From: Thiorhodococcus mannitoliphagus
GTDB taxonomy: Bacteria > Pseudomonadota > Gammaproteobacteria > Chromatiales > Chromatiaceae
Length of the DNA: 34,092 nucleotides
Direction: 5' to 3'
Assembly: GCF_010915725.1 (NCBI RefSeq)
Contig: NZ_JAAIJR010000055.1
Span: 1-34,092, forward strand
Positions 17,631 through 26,469 of this stretch are shown in pieces. The notes beneath the pieces were generated by a model that saw only the letters and a list, made by a program, of their open reading frames with translations, did no database searches and had not been told where the DNA came from. Position 1 is the stretch's first letter, and each line of letters begins with the position of its first letter. Made by a program: the position numbers and the translations under genes.

Positions 17631-19058
17631 TCAGGACTTGGGGCTGGGTTTGACGATCAGGGTGAGTCCGTCACGGCCGGTGACTTCGACCGAGGTACCC
17701 GTGGCAATCGGCTCATCCGCGCGGGCACTCCAGATCTCTCCGTGCAAGTGCACGCTGCCGCGCCCCGGGAAGCCGGAGACGGCCGCGCCCGTGGCGCCGA
17801 TCAACTCCTCGCCGCCGGTGACGATGGGGCGCCGATGCGCCTTCAGCGCCAACCCCGCGACGAAGAAGAGCAGGATTGCGCTCATCAGCGCCAAACCGAT
17901 GATGAGCGGCAGCGATATGCCGAGGCCTGGCGCCTGGGTGTCGATCAGAATCAGCGATCCGAAGACGAAGGCGGCGATGCCGCCGAGCCCCAGCCCACCG
18001 AAGCTGGGTGAGAAGGCTTCCGCTACCATGAGCGCCAAGCCTAACCCTATGAGTGCCAGACCGGCGTAGTTGATCGGCAACAGCTGGAAGGCGTAGAGCG
18101 CCATCAGCAGGCTCAAGGCGCCGACTGTTCCGGGCAGCACCGCGCCAGGATTGGAGAACTCGTAGATCAGGCCGTAGATCCCAATGAGCAGCAGGATGTA
18201 AGCCACATTAGGGTTGCTGAGCACGGACAAGAGGCGCGTCTTCCAGTCCGGTTGCAGGGTCACCACAGTCGCACCGGCCGTGCGGACCTGCACGACGCTG
18301 TCTCCCAGCTTCAGGGAGCGCCCGTCAATGGTCTCGATCAATGCCTCCAGGCTTGGCGTGATGACATCAATAATGTTCAGCCGCAGCGCCTCCTCGGCGG
18401 ATAGGCTTGCGCCCTCGCGGACCGCTTGCTCCGCCCACTCGGCGTTGCGTCCATGCAGGGCCGCGAGACTGCGGATGTAGGCCGCCGCGTCGTTGACCAC
18501 CTTGCGCGTCATGGCATCGCCCAGGACCGCTTTTTCGGTGCTGATACCTGAGCCTGGCTCAGTCTCCGGCGCCTCGGGTTCGGTCGCATCCTCTGCGCCC
18601 TTGCTGGCTGATGGCGTGGACTTTGGCAGCCCGCCGAGTTGGACCGGCGTCGCCGCGCCGAGGTTCGTCCCGGGCGCCATAGCGGCGAAGGGACAGGCGT
18701 AGAGAATATAGGTGCCGGCGCTGGCCGCGCGGGCACCCGTCGGCGCGACATAGCAGGCGATGGGCACCTTTGCCGCTGTAATCGTCTTGACGATGGCGCG
18801 CATGGAGGTGTCGAGACCGCCTGGGGTGTCGATGCGGAGCACCAGGAGCGCGGCGCTCTGCCCCTCGGCTTGCGCGACCGATTCCTGGACATAGCTGGCG
18901 GTCGCCGGTCCGATGGCGCCCTCGATGTCCATCACAAGAACCTCGCGACCGCCGGGTGGATTCGGCGCGTCCGCCGTTGCGAATCCAGGCATCACGCCCA
19001 ACAGGATGCTCAGGAACCAGATGCCTGCCAGCCGCCACAAAGAGATTGGATGTGCCAT
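17631..19058 (-). CDS. NfeD-family membrane-bound ClpP-class serine protease
   Basis: This is a long-form NfeD protein (NfeD1b type, 475 residues). A signal-like hydrophobic segment spans residues 8-29. A ClpP-class protease domain follows, with IDTPGG at 76-81, the likely nucleophile Ser113 in GARAASAGTYI and a candidate general-base Lys186 in TRKVVNDAAAYI. Several membrane segments (about 285-410) come next, and a C-terminal OB-fold domain (about 418-475). Between nucleophile and lysine lies a Pro/Glu/Ser-rich insert (about 143-175). GGAGAAGG precedes the ATG at 19058. It is transcribed just ahead of the slipin gene and is divergent from moaE with only 67 bases between. Confidence 0.92.
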   Translation of the reverse strand: MAHPISLWRLAGIWFLSILLGVMPGFATADAPNPPGGREVLVMDIEGAIGPATASYVQESVAQAEGQSAALLVLRIDTPGGLDTSMRAIVKTITAAKVPIACYVAPTGARAASAGTYILYACPFAAMAPGTNLGAATPVQLGGLPKSTPSASKGAEDATEPEAPETEPGSGISTEKAVLGDAMTRKVVNDAAAYIRSLAALHGRNAEWAEQAVREGASLSAEEALRLNIIDVITPSLEALIETIDGRSLKLGDSVVQVRTAGATVVTLQPDWKTRLLSVLSNPNVAYILLLIGIYGLIYEFSNPGAVLPGTVGALSLLMALYAFQLLPINYAGLALIGLGLALMVAEAFSPSFGGLGLGGIAAFVFGSLILIDTQAPGLGISLPLIIGLALMSAILLFFVAGLALKAHRRPIVTGGEELIGATGAAVSGFPGRGSVHLHGEIWSARADEPIATGTSVEVTGRDGLTLIVKPSPKS

Positions 19059-19125
19059 TGACCCTTCTCCAGAACCGCCCCAGTGGGGCTATCTTCAAAG
19101 CTTAGACTGTCTTTCGGAGTGAGCC

Positions 19126-19596
19126 TTGACGACACGCATCCTCGTTCAGCCCGACCCATTCGACACCGCCGCCGAGCAAGCTGAGCTTTGTCGCGGAAAC
19201 CCAAGCGTTGGTGCCCTCGTGACCTTCGTTGGTTTAGTGCGTGATCTCAATGATGGCAAGCGCGTCCACCGCATGACCTTGGAGCACTATCCGGGGATGA
19301 CAGAGAAGGCGCTGCGCGAGATTGCCGATGCGGCGACTTGCCGCTGGAGCCTGGAGGGGCTCACCCTCATCCACCGTGTCGGGCCCTTGGAGCCCCAAGA
19401 CCCCATCGTCTTCGTCGGCGTGGTCAGCCAGCATCGCGGCGAGGCCTTCCGCGCCTGCGAATTCCTGATCGACGCGCTCAAGACAGGGGCGCCCTTCTGG
19501 AAGAAAGAGCAGGGTGAAGACGGCGAGCGCTGGGTCGAGGCCCGGGCGTCAGATGACGCTGCTGCCGGGCGTTGGCGGGAGGGCGTGGAACCCTGA
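19126..19596 (+). CDS. moaE: MoaE, molybdopterin synthase catalytic subunit
   Basis: MoaE, with the sulfur carrier MoaD, converts cyclic pyranopterin monophosphate to molybdopterin for molybdenum cofactor. The 156-residue protein has GALVTFVGLVRD, MTLEHYPGMTEKAL, LIHRVGPLEPQDPIVFVGVVSQHR and the active-site segment KTGAPFWKKEQ with the conserved lysines. The start is a TTG at 19126, preceded by GGAG at 19116-19119; no in-frame ATG fits before the first conserved block. It stands alone, with no moaD, moaA or moaC in the window, so the partner must be elsewhere. Confidence 0.93.
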   Translation: MTTRILVQPDPFDTAAEQAELCRGNPSVGALVTFVGLVRDLNDGKRVHRMTLEHYPGMTEKALREIADAATCRWSLEGLTLIHRVGPLEPQDPIVFVGVVSQHRGEAFRACEFLIDALKTGAPFWKKEQGEDGERWVEARASDDAAAGRWREGVEP

Positions 19597-19908
19597 GGTG
19601 ATTTCCGGGAAACAACATACCCGCAGTACCGATCCCGATGGGCAAAGCCCTGGCGATGCGCTTCTTTCGGAGTGCCGAGGGTCGCGGGGCGTGCCCATCA
19701 TCCCCGCTCAGCGCTTTGCAGGATGGGCACGTCCGTCCAGCGCCGAGGTGACGCTCAAGCCCCGAGTGCGGACTTTGCCCATCCTACCGCCCCGCGCCTT
19801 TGGGGTAAGGTCATTTCCGGAGTTCGCCTGCAGGCGCAAATCGCACGCAGGGAAAGTTGCTCTACCAATGAACTGCTGGCCGTGCGTGGCGACATCCACC
19901 AGCAGAGA
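19597..19908. repeat. Composite palindromic region between moaE and mrpG
   Basis: The 312-base convergent gap has no supported gene. It holds GATGGGCA (19637-19644) paired with TGCCCATC (19692-19699). It also holds AGGATGGGCA (19720-19729) paired with TGCCCATCCT (19776-19785), so four related GATGGGCA arms alternate in orientation. The motif looks like a dispersed palindromic intergenic repeat. It may act as a two-way terminator for moaE and the mrp operon, or simply be a repeat insertion. Confidence 0.5.
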
Positions 19909-20250
19909 CTACTGGCCTTCCCCTGAATCCGCCTCCTCGACCTCATGCGGTGGCGCCGCCAGTGACTTCACTCTGAGATGCAATGCCGCCTTAGACAGCA
20001 GGTGTGCGCTCACGGGTGCCGTGATGAAGAGAAAGAGCGTCACCAGGACTTCGTGGAAGCTGATCCCCTCTCCCTGGCTGCTGAAGTGGATCATGGAGGC
20101 GATCAGCAAGCTGCCCACGCCCAGAGTCGTTGCCTTGGTCGGCCCATGCAGTCGTGTGTAGAAATCCGGCATGCGCGCCAGACCCAGCGAGCCGATGAAG
20201 GTGAAGAGGGCGCCGATCAGGATGAGAACGGAGAGTGTGATGTCCAACAT
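19909..20250 (-). CDS. mrpG: MrpG/MnhG, cation/proton antiporter subunit G
   Basis: This is a small subunit (113 residues) of the Mrp-type Na+(K+)/H+ antiporter. It shows a hydrophobic N-terminal segment and the hallmark SLGLARMPDFYTRLHGPTKATTLG, then a membrane segment VLVTLFLFITAPVSAHLLSKAAL typical of MnhG/PhaG. The C-terminus is charged and soluble. The ATG at 20248-20250 (MLDITLS) lies 8 bases after the mrpF stop. A longer in-frame extension upstream overlaps mrpF and is a shadow. It is the last gene of the operon. Confidence 0.9.
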   Translation of the reverse strand: MLDITLSVLILIGALFTFIGSLGLARMPDFYTRLHGPTKATTLGVGSLLIASMIHFSSQGEGISFHEVLVTLFLFITAPVSAHLLSKAALHLRVKSLAAPPHEVEEADSGEGQ

Positions 20251-20258
20251 GGGCTGGC

Positions 20259-20528
20259 CTATTCGATGATGTCGCCGCGCAGCAGGTACTTGCAGAGCGC
20301 GACCGTGCCGACGAAGCCCATCATGGCGATGAGGATCGCGGCCTCGAAGTAGAGTTCGGAGCTGAGATGGATGCCGAGCAGCACCAATAAGGCGATGGAA
20401 TTCACGTAAAGGGTGTCCAGGGCGAGGATTCGGTCCGGCTCGTCCGGCCCGCGCAGCAAACGCCACAGGGTGAGTGCAAGGGCTGCGGTGACCAGACCGA
20501 AGGCGATGGCCAGGGCTGTGCTCAACAT
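20259..20528 (-). CDS. mrpF: MrpF/MnhF, cation/proton antiporter subunit F
   Basis: This 89-residue protein has three predicted membrane segments (about 5-23, 38-54 and 61-82) and the MnhF hallmark LLRGPDEPDRILALDTLYVN, in which the RGP..pDRilalD pattern is highly conserved. It is a small integral subunit of the Mrp antiporter complex. Its start overlaps the end of mrpE by 7 bases, consistent with tight co-translation in the mrpABCDEFG order. Confidence 0.9.
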   Translation of the reverse strand: MLSTALAIAFGLVTAALALTLWRLLRGPDEPDRILALDTLYVNSIALLVLLGIHLSSELYFEAAILIAMMGFVGTVALCKYLLRGDIIE

Positions 20529-21016
20529 GGCTCGAAGACCTCCAGCAAGGGCGCCTCATAGCGGCGCTTGATGGTTTCCACTAAGGCGTCCGGGTCCTTC
20601 ACGTCCAGCCCTTGGACGATCAGACGGCGTCGATCCGGACTCAGCCAGGACGAGACCGTGCCCGGCGTGAGCGAGATGGTGTTGGCGAGGATGCTGATGC
20701 CGATGTCCGTGGTCAGGCTGAGCGGGACCACCACGAATGCGGGCGTCGTATGCTTCGGGCCGCGCAGAATCAGCCAAGCGACCGCCACATTGGCGACGAC
20801 GATGTCGTAGAGCAGCACGACGACGAAGCGTAAGAGTGTGAGCGGCTTGCGCACCCGCACCTCAGCTGGCCAAAAGCGCAGCGTGAAGAGCGGGATCGCC
20901 CATCCCAACAAGAGGCCGAGGATGATCGCGCCCGGCGAGAGACTGTTGACCAGCAGGACCCAGATCAGTGCCAGGGTCGGTGTCAATATCGGGTGCGGCA
21001 GCAGCCAGCGCTTCAT
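20522..21016 (-). CDS. mrpE: MrpE/MnhE, cation/proton antiporter subunit E
   Basis: This 164-residue subunit has two or three N-terminal membrane segments (about 13-46 and 62-83) and a cytoplasmic domain. That domain carries the MnhE features FVVVPLSLTTDIGISILANTISLTPGTVSSWLSPDRRRLIVQGLDV. The LANTISLTPGT motif is diagnostic. It overlaps mrpD by 4 bases and mrpF by 7. Confidence 0.9.
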   Translation of the reverse strand: MKRWLLPHPILTPTLALIWVLLVNSLSPGAIILGLLLGWAIPLFTLRFWPAEVRVRKPLTLLRFVVVLLYDIVVANVAVAWLILRGPKHTTPAFVVVPLSLTTDIGISILANTISLTPGTVSSWLSPDRRRLIVQGLDVKDPDALVETIKRRYEAPLLEVFEPC

Positions 21017-22575
21017 GGATTCACCCCAGCGGAAAGGGGCGCTAAGACCGCCCTGATGTAGCCTTGCGGATGCAGGAGCTGATCGGCGGTCGCGGTGCAG
21101 AAGTCCACCATGGGTCCGGATGCCGCCAAGAGCCCGACGCAGAGTGCGAGCAGACCCATCACGGCAAGCAGTCTCATGGTCCCATTGCCTGCGTGCTCGT
21201 GCTGCCAGGCCTCGATCGACGCGGACGGATCGGCCGCGATCGGCGAGCCCTTGGCGGTCTTGAAGAAGAGGACGCTGCCGGAGCGTCCTAGGGCGATCAT
21301 CCCGAGCAGACCGGCCGTCAAGACGCTTGCCAAGATCCAGGGCCAGCGCGCCGATTCGAGCGCCGCTTGCAGCACCAGGAACTTCCCGATGAAGCCTGAT
21401 AGCGGCGGCAGCCCAACCACGAGCAGCGCCGTGAAGAAAAAGAGCCCCCCGACCAAGCCCGCCTGCGACATCTTCGGCCCGACCCTGAGGCGGTCGAGCG
21501 CCGCCCCGCGACGACTGGCGATCACGTCCGCGAGGAGAAAGAAGGCGGCCGTCCCGAAGGTCGTATTGACCAGATAGTAGAGCCCAGCGGCGATACCCGC
21601 CGTGCTGTCCAGCCCGAAGGCAGTCAAGAGGAGTCCGACCGAGACCACCACGAGATAGGCGATCTGCCGCTTCAGCTCATCCGCGGAGAGTGCTCCCAGG
21701 GCGCCAAGCAGCAGCGTGACCAGGCCCAGCGGCAGCAGCCAGCTTGTATAGAGTTCTGCCACGGGCCCGGCTTCGGGACCGAACATCAGGGTGCCGACGC
21801 GCAGCAGACAGTAAGCCCCGACCTTGGTCATGATGGCGAAGAGCGCCACCACGGGTGCCGATGTGGCCGAATAGGCCGCCGGCAGCCAGAGGTGCAAGGG
21901 GACCAAGGCGGCCTTGAGGGCGAAGACGGCGAACAACAGCAGCCCAGCGGTGCGCGCCATGCCCACATCCTCGGGCGGGGTCTCCGCCAGCTTGACGGCC
22001 AGGTCTGCCATGTTGAGCGTCCCGAGCACGCCGTAGAGCGTGCCCGCCGCGAAGAGGAAGAGTGTCGAGCCCGCCAGATTGAGCACGACGAAGTGCAGAC
22101 CGGCGCGGATGCGGCGCGCGCCGCCGCCATGCACCATGAGCCCATAGGAGGCGAGCAGCAGGATCTCGAAGAAGACGAAGAGGTTGAAGAGATCCCCGGT
22201 GAGGAAGGCGCCGTTGAGCCCGAGCAGCTGCAGCTGGTACATCGAATGGAAGTGCCGGCTGCCGCGGTCCGTTCCCTGCATGGCATAGAACAAGGCGAAG
22301 AAGGCAAGCAGGGCCGTGATCAACAGCATCCAGGCGGCCAGCCGGTCGGCCACCAGGACGATGCCATAGGGCGCCGGCCAATTACCTAGGTTGTAGGTCA
22401 GGACCTCACCGCTGCTGACGGTCGCCAGCAGCATCACGGCCACCGCCACCTGGACGCCAACCGCAGCCAGATTGAAGCCGCGGCGGGCCCACAAGGGGAT
22501 GAGGCGCCGGCTCAGGAGCAGCCCGGTCCCAGCGAGCAGTGGGATGAGGACAGGCGCGATCGTCAACGTCGTCAC
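21013..22575 (-). CDS. mrpD: MrpD/MnhD, cation/proton antiporter subunit D
   Basis: This 520-residue polytopic membrane protein is homologous to complex I antiporter-like subunits (NuoM/NuoN). It has about 14 hydrophobic segments and the family core LTGDLFNLFVFFEILLLASYGLMVHGG. Further conserved stretches are AALVPLHLWLPAAYSATSAPVVALFAIMTKVGAYCLLR, with the conserved Lys in the proton pathway, and VGLPPLSGFIGKFLVLQAA. With MrpA it is thought to form the ion-translocating part of the complex. The start overlaps the mrpC stop (ATGA at 22572-22575). Confidence 0.93.
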   Translation of the reverse strand: MTTLTIAPVLIPLLAGTGLLLSRRLIPLWARRGFNLAAVGVQVAVAVMLLATVSSGEVLTYNLGNWPAPYGIVLVADRLAAWMLLITALLAFFALFYAMQGTDRGSRHFHSMYQLQLLGLNGAFLTGDLFNLFVFFEILLLASYGLMVHGGGARRIRAGLHFVVLNLAGSTLFLFAAGTLYGVLGTLNMADLAVKLAETPPEDVGMARTAGLLLFAVFALKAALVPLHLWLPAAYSATSAPVVALFAIMTKVGAYCLLRVGTLMFGPEAGPVAELYTSWLLPLGLVTLLLGALGALSADELKRQIAYLVVVSVGLLLTAFGLDSTAGIAAGLYYLVNTTFGTAAFFLLADVIASRRGAALDRLRVGPKMSQAGLVGGLFFFTALLVVGLPPLSGFIGKFLVLQAALESARWPWILASVLTAGLLGMIALGRSGSVLFFKTAKGSPIAADPSASIEAWQHEHAGNGTMRLLAVMGLLALCVGLLAASGPMVDFCTATADQLLHPQGYIRAVLAPLSAGVNP

Positions 22576-22913
22576 GGCGCATCCCCTTGGCTCGGGCGCC
22601 CGTCGACGTGGTCATTGCCCAGCTCGGCGCGTGCCTTGAGTGAGAGCATGATGACGAAGGCCGTCATCGCGAAGCTGATGACGATGGCGGTCAGCACCAG
22701 TGCCTGGGGCAGGGGATCCGTATAGTGCGTCGCCCCGTCGTGGATGATCGGCGGGGCGCCGATGGTGAGCCGCCCGCTCGCGAAGAGAAAGAGGTTCACC
22801 GCATAGGTCAGCAGCGTCAGCCCGAGCACCACGGGAAAGGTCCGCGCGCGCAGCATCAAGTAGACACCACAGGCGGTGAGCACGCCGACCATCAAACTCA
22901 TCAAGGCTTCCAT
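22572..22913 (-). CDS. mrpC: MrpC/MnhC, cation/proton antiporter subunit C
   Basis: This 113-residue, three-helix protein is homologous to NuoK. It shows GVLTACGVYLMLRARTFPVVLGLTLLTYAVNLFLFASG and a TDPLPQALVLTAIVISFAMTAFVIML stretch. DPLPQALVLTAIVI is the usual signature of MnhC. Its ATG at 22913 follows the mrpAB stop codon with no spacer, and its stop overlaps mrpD. Confidence 0.93.
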   Translation of the reverse strand: MEALMSLMVGVLTACGVYLMLRARTFPVVLGLTLLTYAVNLFLFASGRLTIGAPPIIHDGATHYTDPLPQALVLTAIVISFAMTAFVIMLSLKARAELGNDHVDGRPSQGDAP

Positions 22914-25739
22914 TCAGCGCGGCTCCTGTTGCAGCTTCGGGTCCGGGTGACTTGCATCATGCATGAGTCCCAAGTGGATGAGGATCAGCAAGGTTGCCCC
23001 GACCACGACCAAGAAGACGCCCAGGTCGAACGCCATCGCCGAGGCCAGCTCGAAGTCCCCGACCACCGGCCAGTGAATATGGGTGAAGGTCGAGGTCAGG
23101 AATGGATAGCCGAGCAGGATGCTCACCAAGCCAGTGACCGTCGCGATCAGCAGTCCGGCGCCGATCAAGGGATGCATGTTGTCGGACATGCGCTGGTGCG
23201 TCCAGGCGACCCCATTGGTCAGGTACTGCATGATGAGTGCGACCGCCGTGATGAGTCCGGCAATGAAGCCGCCGCCGGGCTGATTGTGTCCGCGCAGGAA
23301 GATGAAGACCGAGACCAGCAGTGCAAGCGGCAGCAGCAGCCGCGTGAGCGCCGCCATGATGCTCGGGTGTGCGTCCCAGTTCCAGGCGCGACCCCTGGCG
23401 TCGCGCGCCAGCCCGGTGAGTTCCAAATCCTTGAGCATGGCGTAGATTCCCAGCCCCGCCAGGGCCAGCACCGAGATTTCGCCCAGGGTGTCATAGCCGC
23501 GGAAGTCGACCAGGATGACATTCACGACATTGGTGCCGCCGCCGCCCGGAACGCTGTTCTCGAGGAAGAAGCTCGAGATGGATTCATGCGGCCGCGTCAG
23601 CATCGCCCAGGTCAGCGCCCCGGCGGAGCCGCCCGCCAGCAAGGCCAGCACGGTATCGCGAATACGCCGAGGGCGGCTCGACTCACGCGGGCTGCGCTGC
23701 GGCAGGAAGTAGAGCGCGAGCAGCAGCAGCACGATGGTCACCACCTCCACCGAGAGCTGAGTCAAGGCGAGGTCGGGCGCGGAGAACTTCACGAATATCA
23801 GCGCGACCAGCAAACCCAGGGCGCCCACGACCACCAGAGCCGTCAGCCGGCGGTGATGCAGTATCAGCGTCGCCAAGGTTACGACGATCAGCGCCAGGGC
23901 GATGAAGACACTCACGGCATCGGCCGCAAGCAGCGCCCGCGGCCCGGTCAGCGGGCTGCCGCTGCCCAGGGCCCCCGCGAGCCCCATTGCGATGACAGAG
24001 ACCACGAAAACAACCATCAAGCGCTGCAGCGAGCCGCGGTCTAGGGCATTGGTTAGAGCAGTCGCGAATCCCGCCACAGTGCGCACGATCGAATCATAAT
24101 AGGCGCCGGCGTCTAACACCCCCTCGAGCCGGTTGGCCTGCCGAAACAGCGGCTTGCGCGCCGAATAGACGAGCAGGCCGCCGAAGAGCGCAATCAAGCT
24201 CATGAGCAGCGGCAGGTTGAAGCCGTGCCAAATGGCAAGGTCGAAGCGCGGCGGCGGGGCCTGGAGCACGCTGGTCGCGGCCACCTTGAGCGGCCAGGCG
24301 ACCGTCATTGCCGGGAACATCCCCACCAGTACGCAGATGCCGACCAGGATCTCGGCCGGCACCTTCATCCAAAAGGGCGGCTCGTGCGGTGTCTTGGGGA
24401 GATTGATGGGATCGCCATTGAAGAAGACGTCGTGGATGAACCGCAATGAATAGGCGACCGCCAGCACGCCGGCCAAGGCCACCAGTGTGGGCAGCATCCA
24501 GCCCCAGGGCCGATCCGAGAAGAAGTCCGTCGTTTCGGCAAAGAACATCTCCTTCGACAGAAATCCATTGAACAGCGGCACGCCGGCCATGGACGCCGCC
24601 GCCACCATGGCGAGCGTTGCCGTATAGGGCATGAATTTCCAGAGCCCGTTGATCCGGCGCATGTCACGGGTGCCGCACTCATGATCGATGATGCCTGCGG
24701 CCATGAAGAGCGACGCCTTGAAGGTTGCGTGATTGATGATGTGGAAGAGGCCCGCGACCGCGGCCAGCGGCGTTGCCAAGCCAAACAGCAGTGTGATGAG
24801 TCCAAGGTGGCTAATGGTCGAGTAGGCCAGCAAGCCTTTGAGATCGTGCTTGAAGAGGGCAAACCAGGCACCGATCAGCAAGGTGCTGAGGCCGGCGCCG
24901 ATCACCAGCCAGCTCCACTCCGGCGTGCCGGAGAGCACCGGGAAGAGCCGCGCGAGCAGAAAGATGCCCGCCTTCACCAGCGTCGCCGAGTGCAGATAGG
25001 CCGAAACGGGCGTTGGCGCCGCCATGGCGCGCGGCAGCCAGAAATGGAAGGGGAACTGTGCGGACTTGGTGAAGGCTCCGATGAGAATCAGCACCAGCAT
25101 CGGCGTATAGAGCGGGTCGGCGCGGATGACGTCACCCTGCGCCAAAATGACCGAAAGCTCGTAGCTCCCAGCCATCTTGCCCAGCAGCATGAAGCCGCCG
25201 AGCAGTGCCAGCCCGCCAAGGCCCGTGACCGTGAGCGCCATGCGCGCGCCCTGCCGCGCCTCCTTGCCCTGATAGGAATAGCTGATCAACAGGAAGGAGG
25301 AGAGACTCGTCATCTCCCAGAAGATCAGCAGGACGATCAGGTTCTCCGACAAGACCACGCCGAGCATGGAGCCCATGAAAAGCAGCAGATAGGCGTAGAA
25401 GCGTCCCATCCCAGGCTTGGGATTTTGCGCATCGTCGGAGAGGTAATAGCGGGCGTAGAGGATGACGAGCAGCCCGATGCCCAGGATCATGGTGGTGAAG
25501 AGGAGGGCCAAACCGTCGAAGCGGAAGGCCAGGTCGACCCCGGCTTGAGGAATCCAGCTCCAGCGTTGGATGATGACCTCACCCTTGAAGGGCGCCGTCA
25601 AAGTGGGCGCCAGGATGATCAGGGCCAGCAGGGTCATGCCGCCCGCGACCCAGGCGGTGCGCCGCGCGCCGAAGCGTGCGGCCCAAGCGGTCAAGGCGGC
25701 CCCAATGAAGGGGGTAAGGATGACGAGTGGCAGATTCAT
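22914..25739 (-). CDS. mrpA: MrpAB, fused cation/proton antiporter subunits A and B
   Basis: This 941-residue protein fuses MrpA (NuoL-like) with MrpB. The N-terminal part has about 16-20 membrane segments, with the antiporter core MTSLSSFLLISYSYQGKEAR. It also has AFTKSAQFPFHFWLPRAMAAPTPVSAYLHSATLVKAG, holding the conserved lysine and histidines, and HIINHATFKASLFMAAGIIDHE. A DUF4040-like stretch (PDLALTQLSVEVVTIVLLLLALYFLP) follows. The MnhB domain (FLRGHNQPGGGFIAGLITAVALIMQYLTNG) occupies the last 150 residues or so. Such A-B fusions are usual in proteobacterial Mrp/Pha systems. The ATG at 25739 (MNLPLVILTPF) was chosen over 25835 because the extension is hydrophilic and overlaps the divergent gene start. 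Confidence 0.92.
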   Translation of the reverse strand: MNLPLVILTPFIGAALTAWAARFGARRTAWVAGGMTLLALIILAPTLTAPFKGEVIIQRWSWIPQAGVDLAFRFDGLALLFTTMILGIGLLVILYARYYLSDDAQNPKPGMGRFYAYLLLFMGSMLGVVLSENLIVLLIFWEMTSLSSFLLISYSYQGKEARQGARMALTVTGLGGLALLGGFMLLGKMAGSYELSVILAQGDVIRADPLYTPMLVLILIGAFTKSAQFPFHFWLPRAMAAPTPVSAYLHSATLVKAGIFLLARLFPVLSGTPEWSWLVIGAGLSTLLIGAWFALFKHDLKGLLAYSTISHLGLITLLFGLATPLAAVAGLFHIINHATFKASLFMAAGIIDHECGTRDMRRINGLWKFMPYTATLAMVAAASMAGVPLFNGFLSKEMFFAETTDFFSDRPWGWMLPTLVALAGVLAVAYSLRFIHDVFFNGDPINLPKTPHEPPFWMKVPAEILVGICVLVGMFPAMTVAWPLKVAATSVLQAPPPRFDLAIWHGFNLPLLMSLIALFGGLLVYSARKPLFRQANRLEGVLDAGAYYDSIVRTVAGFATALTNALDRGSLQRLMVVFVVSVIAMGLAGALGSGSPLTGPRALLAADAVSVFIALALIVVTLATLILHHRRLTALVVVGALGLLVALIFVKFSAPDLALTQLSVEVVTIVLLLLALYFLPQRSPRESSRPRRIRDTVLALLAGGSAGALTWAMLTRPHESISSFFLENSVPGGGGTNVVNVILVDFRGYDTLGEISVLALAGLGIYAMLKDLELTGLARDARGRAWNWDAHPSIMAALTRLLLPLALLVSVFIFLRGHNQPGGGFIAGLITAVALIMQYLTNGVAWTHQRMSDNMHPLIGAGLLIATVTGLVSILLGYPFLTSTFTHIHWPVVGDFELASAMAFDLGVFLVVVGATLLILIHLGLMHDASHPDPKLQQEPR

Positions 25740-25839
25740 GCGATTGAATTCTGTGATGAAGACCGAACTCCGAGGCGGGCAAAAGGATACCATTGATCCC
25801 GAAGTTCCTTCTGCATGGCGACCCGAGGTGTCCACTCAA

Positions 25840-26343
25840 ATGCTAAGCCGCCAGATCAAAGCCTCAGCGCTGCTCGCGCTCAGCCTCTGTGCGATCCCTG
25901 CCGCCCAGGCCGGCGAGAGCCGGATCGAACTCACCGACGGCAGCGTCATCACCGGCGAACTCCTTGGGATCGAGGCCAACCACTACCGCATCCGCTCCGC
26001 CACGCTGGGCACCCTCTCGGTCCCGGAATCGAGCATCCAGTCGATCCAGCCGATGAGCGCGGCCGGTGCCTCGACTAGCCAGCCAGGGGGCTCGGCAGCG
26101 GCGCCGGACTACTCCGCCGACATTGCCGCCATCCAGAAACAGCTCATGACGGACCAGGGCCTCATGGACCAGGTCACCGCCTTACAGCAGGACCCCGACA
26201 TCCAGCAAGCCCTATCGGATCCCGAGCTGACCCGCATGATCCTCTCCGGCGACCTCCAGGGACTGCGCGCAGACCCCCGCTTCCAGCGTCTCATGCAGCA
26301 CCCCTCCATCCAGGCCCTCATGGGCCAAGTCATCGGCCGCTAA
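25840..26343 (+). CDS. Exported protein with STI1-like C-terminal domain
   Basis: This 167-residue protein begins with a likely signal peptide (KASALLALSLCAIPAAQAGE, cleavage near residue 25). A short beta-rich segment follows, with IELTDGSVITGELLGIEANHYRI and the motif TLGTLSVPESSIQSI. The C-terminal 60 residues are helical and rich in DP repeats (QQDPDIQQALSDPELTRMI, RADPRFQRLMQHPSIQALM), resembling the STI1/heat-shock chaperonin-binding motif. Such proteins are probably periplasmic; the function is unknown. The gene is divergent from mrpAB, with about 100 bases between the starts, and the ATG at 25840 begins the signal peptide. Confidence 0.7.
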   Translation: MLSRQIKASALLALSLCAIPAAQAGESRIELTDGSVITGELLGIEANHYRIRSATLGTLSVPESSIQSIQPMSAAGASTSQPGGSAAAPDYSADIAAIQKQLMTDQGLMDQVTALQQDPDIQQALSDPELTRMILSGDLQGLRADPRFQRLMQHPSIQALMGQVIGR

Positions 26344-26363
26344 CCTCCGCCCTCCCGGTGCCC

Positions 26364-26385
26364 GTGGGAGCGGCGCCCCGCCGCG
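26364..26385 (+). repeat. REP-like unit, single arm
   Basis: The family core GTGGGAGCGGCGCCCCGCCG plus CG is found 20 bases after the STI1-like gene. A CAAGCTTG palindrome follows at 26393-26400. No inverted partner arm is visible before cas6. Confidence 0.7.
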
Positions 26386-26469
26386 CCCCCCGCAAGCTTG
26401 TCACCCTGGCGCGAACTCGCCCCCCTGATCTAGCATCCCGAGCCAAATCCATCCACAGGGCTTCGCGAC

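Noticed and set aside
22725-24044. A 439-codon plus-strand frame opposite mrpAB
   Set aside because: The Gln/His/Arg-rich low-complexity translation is typical of antisense to membrane-protein genes. The mrp genes on the other strand are unmistakable.
24681-25796. A 371-codon plus-strand frame opposite mrpA
   Set aside because: Antisense shadow rich in Glu, Gln and Arg with no recognisable domain.
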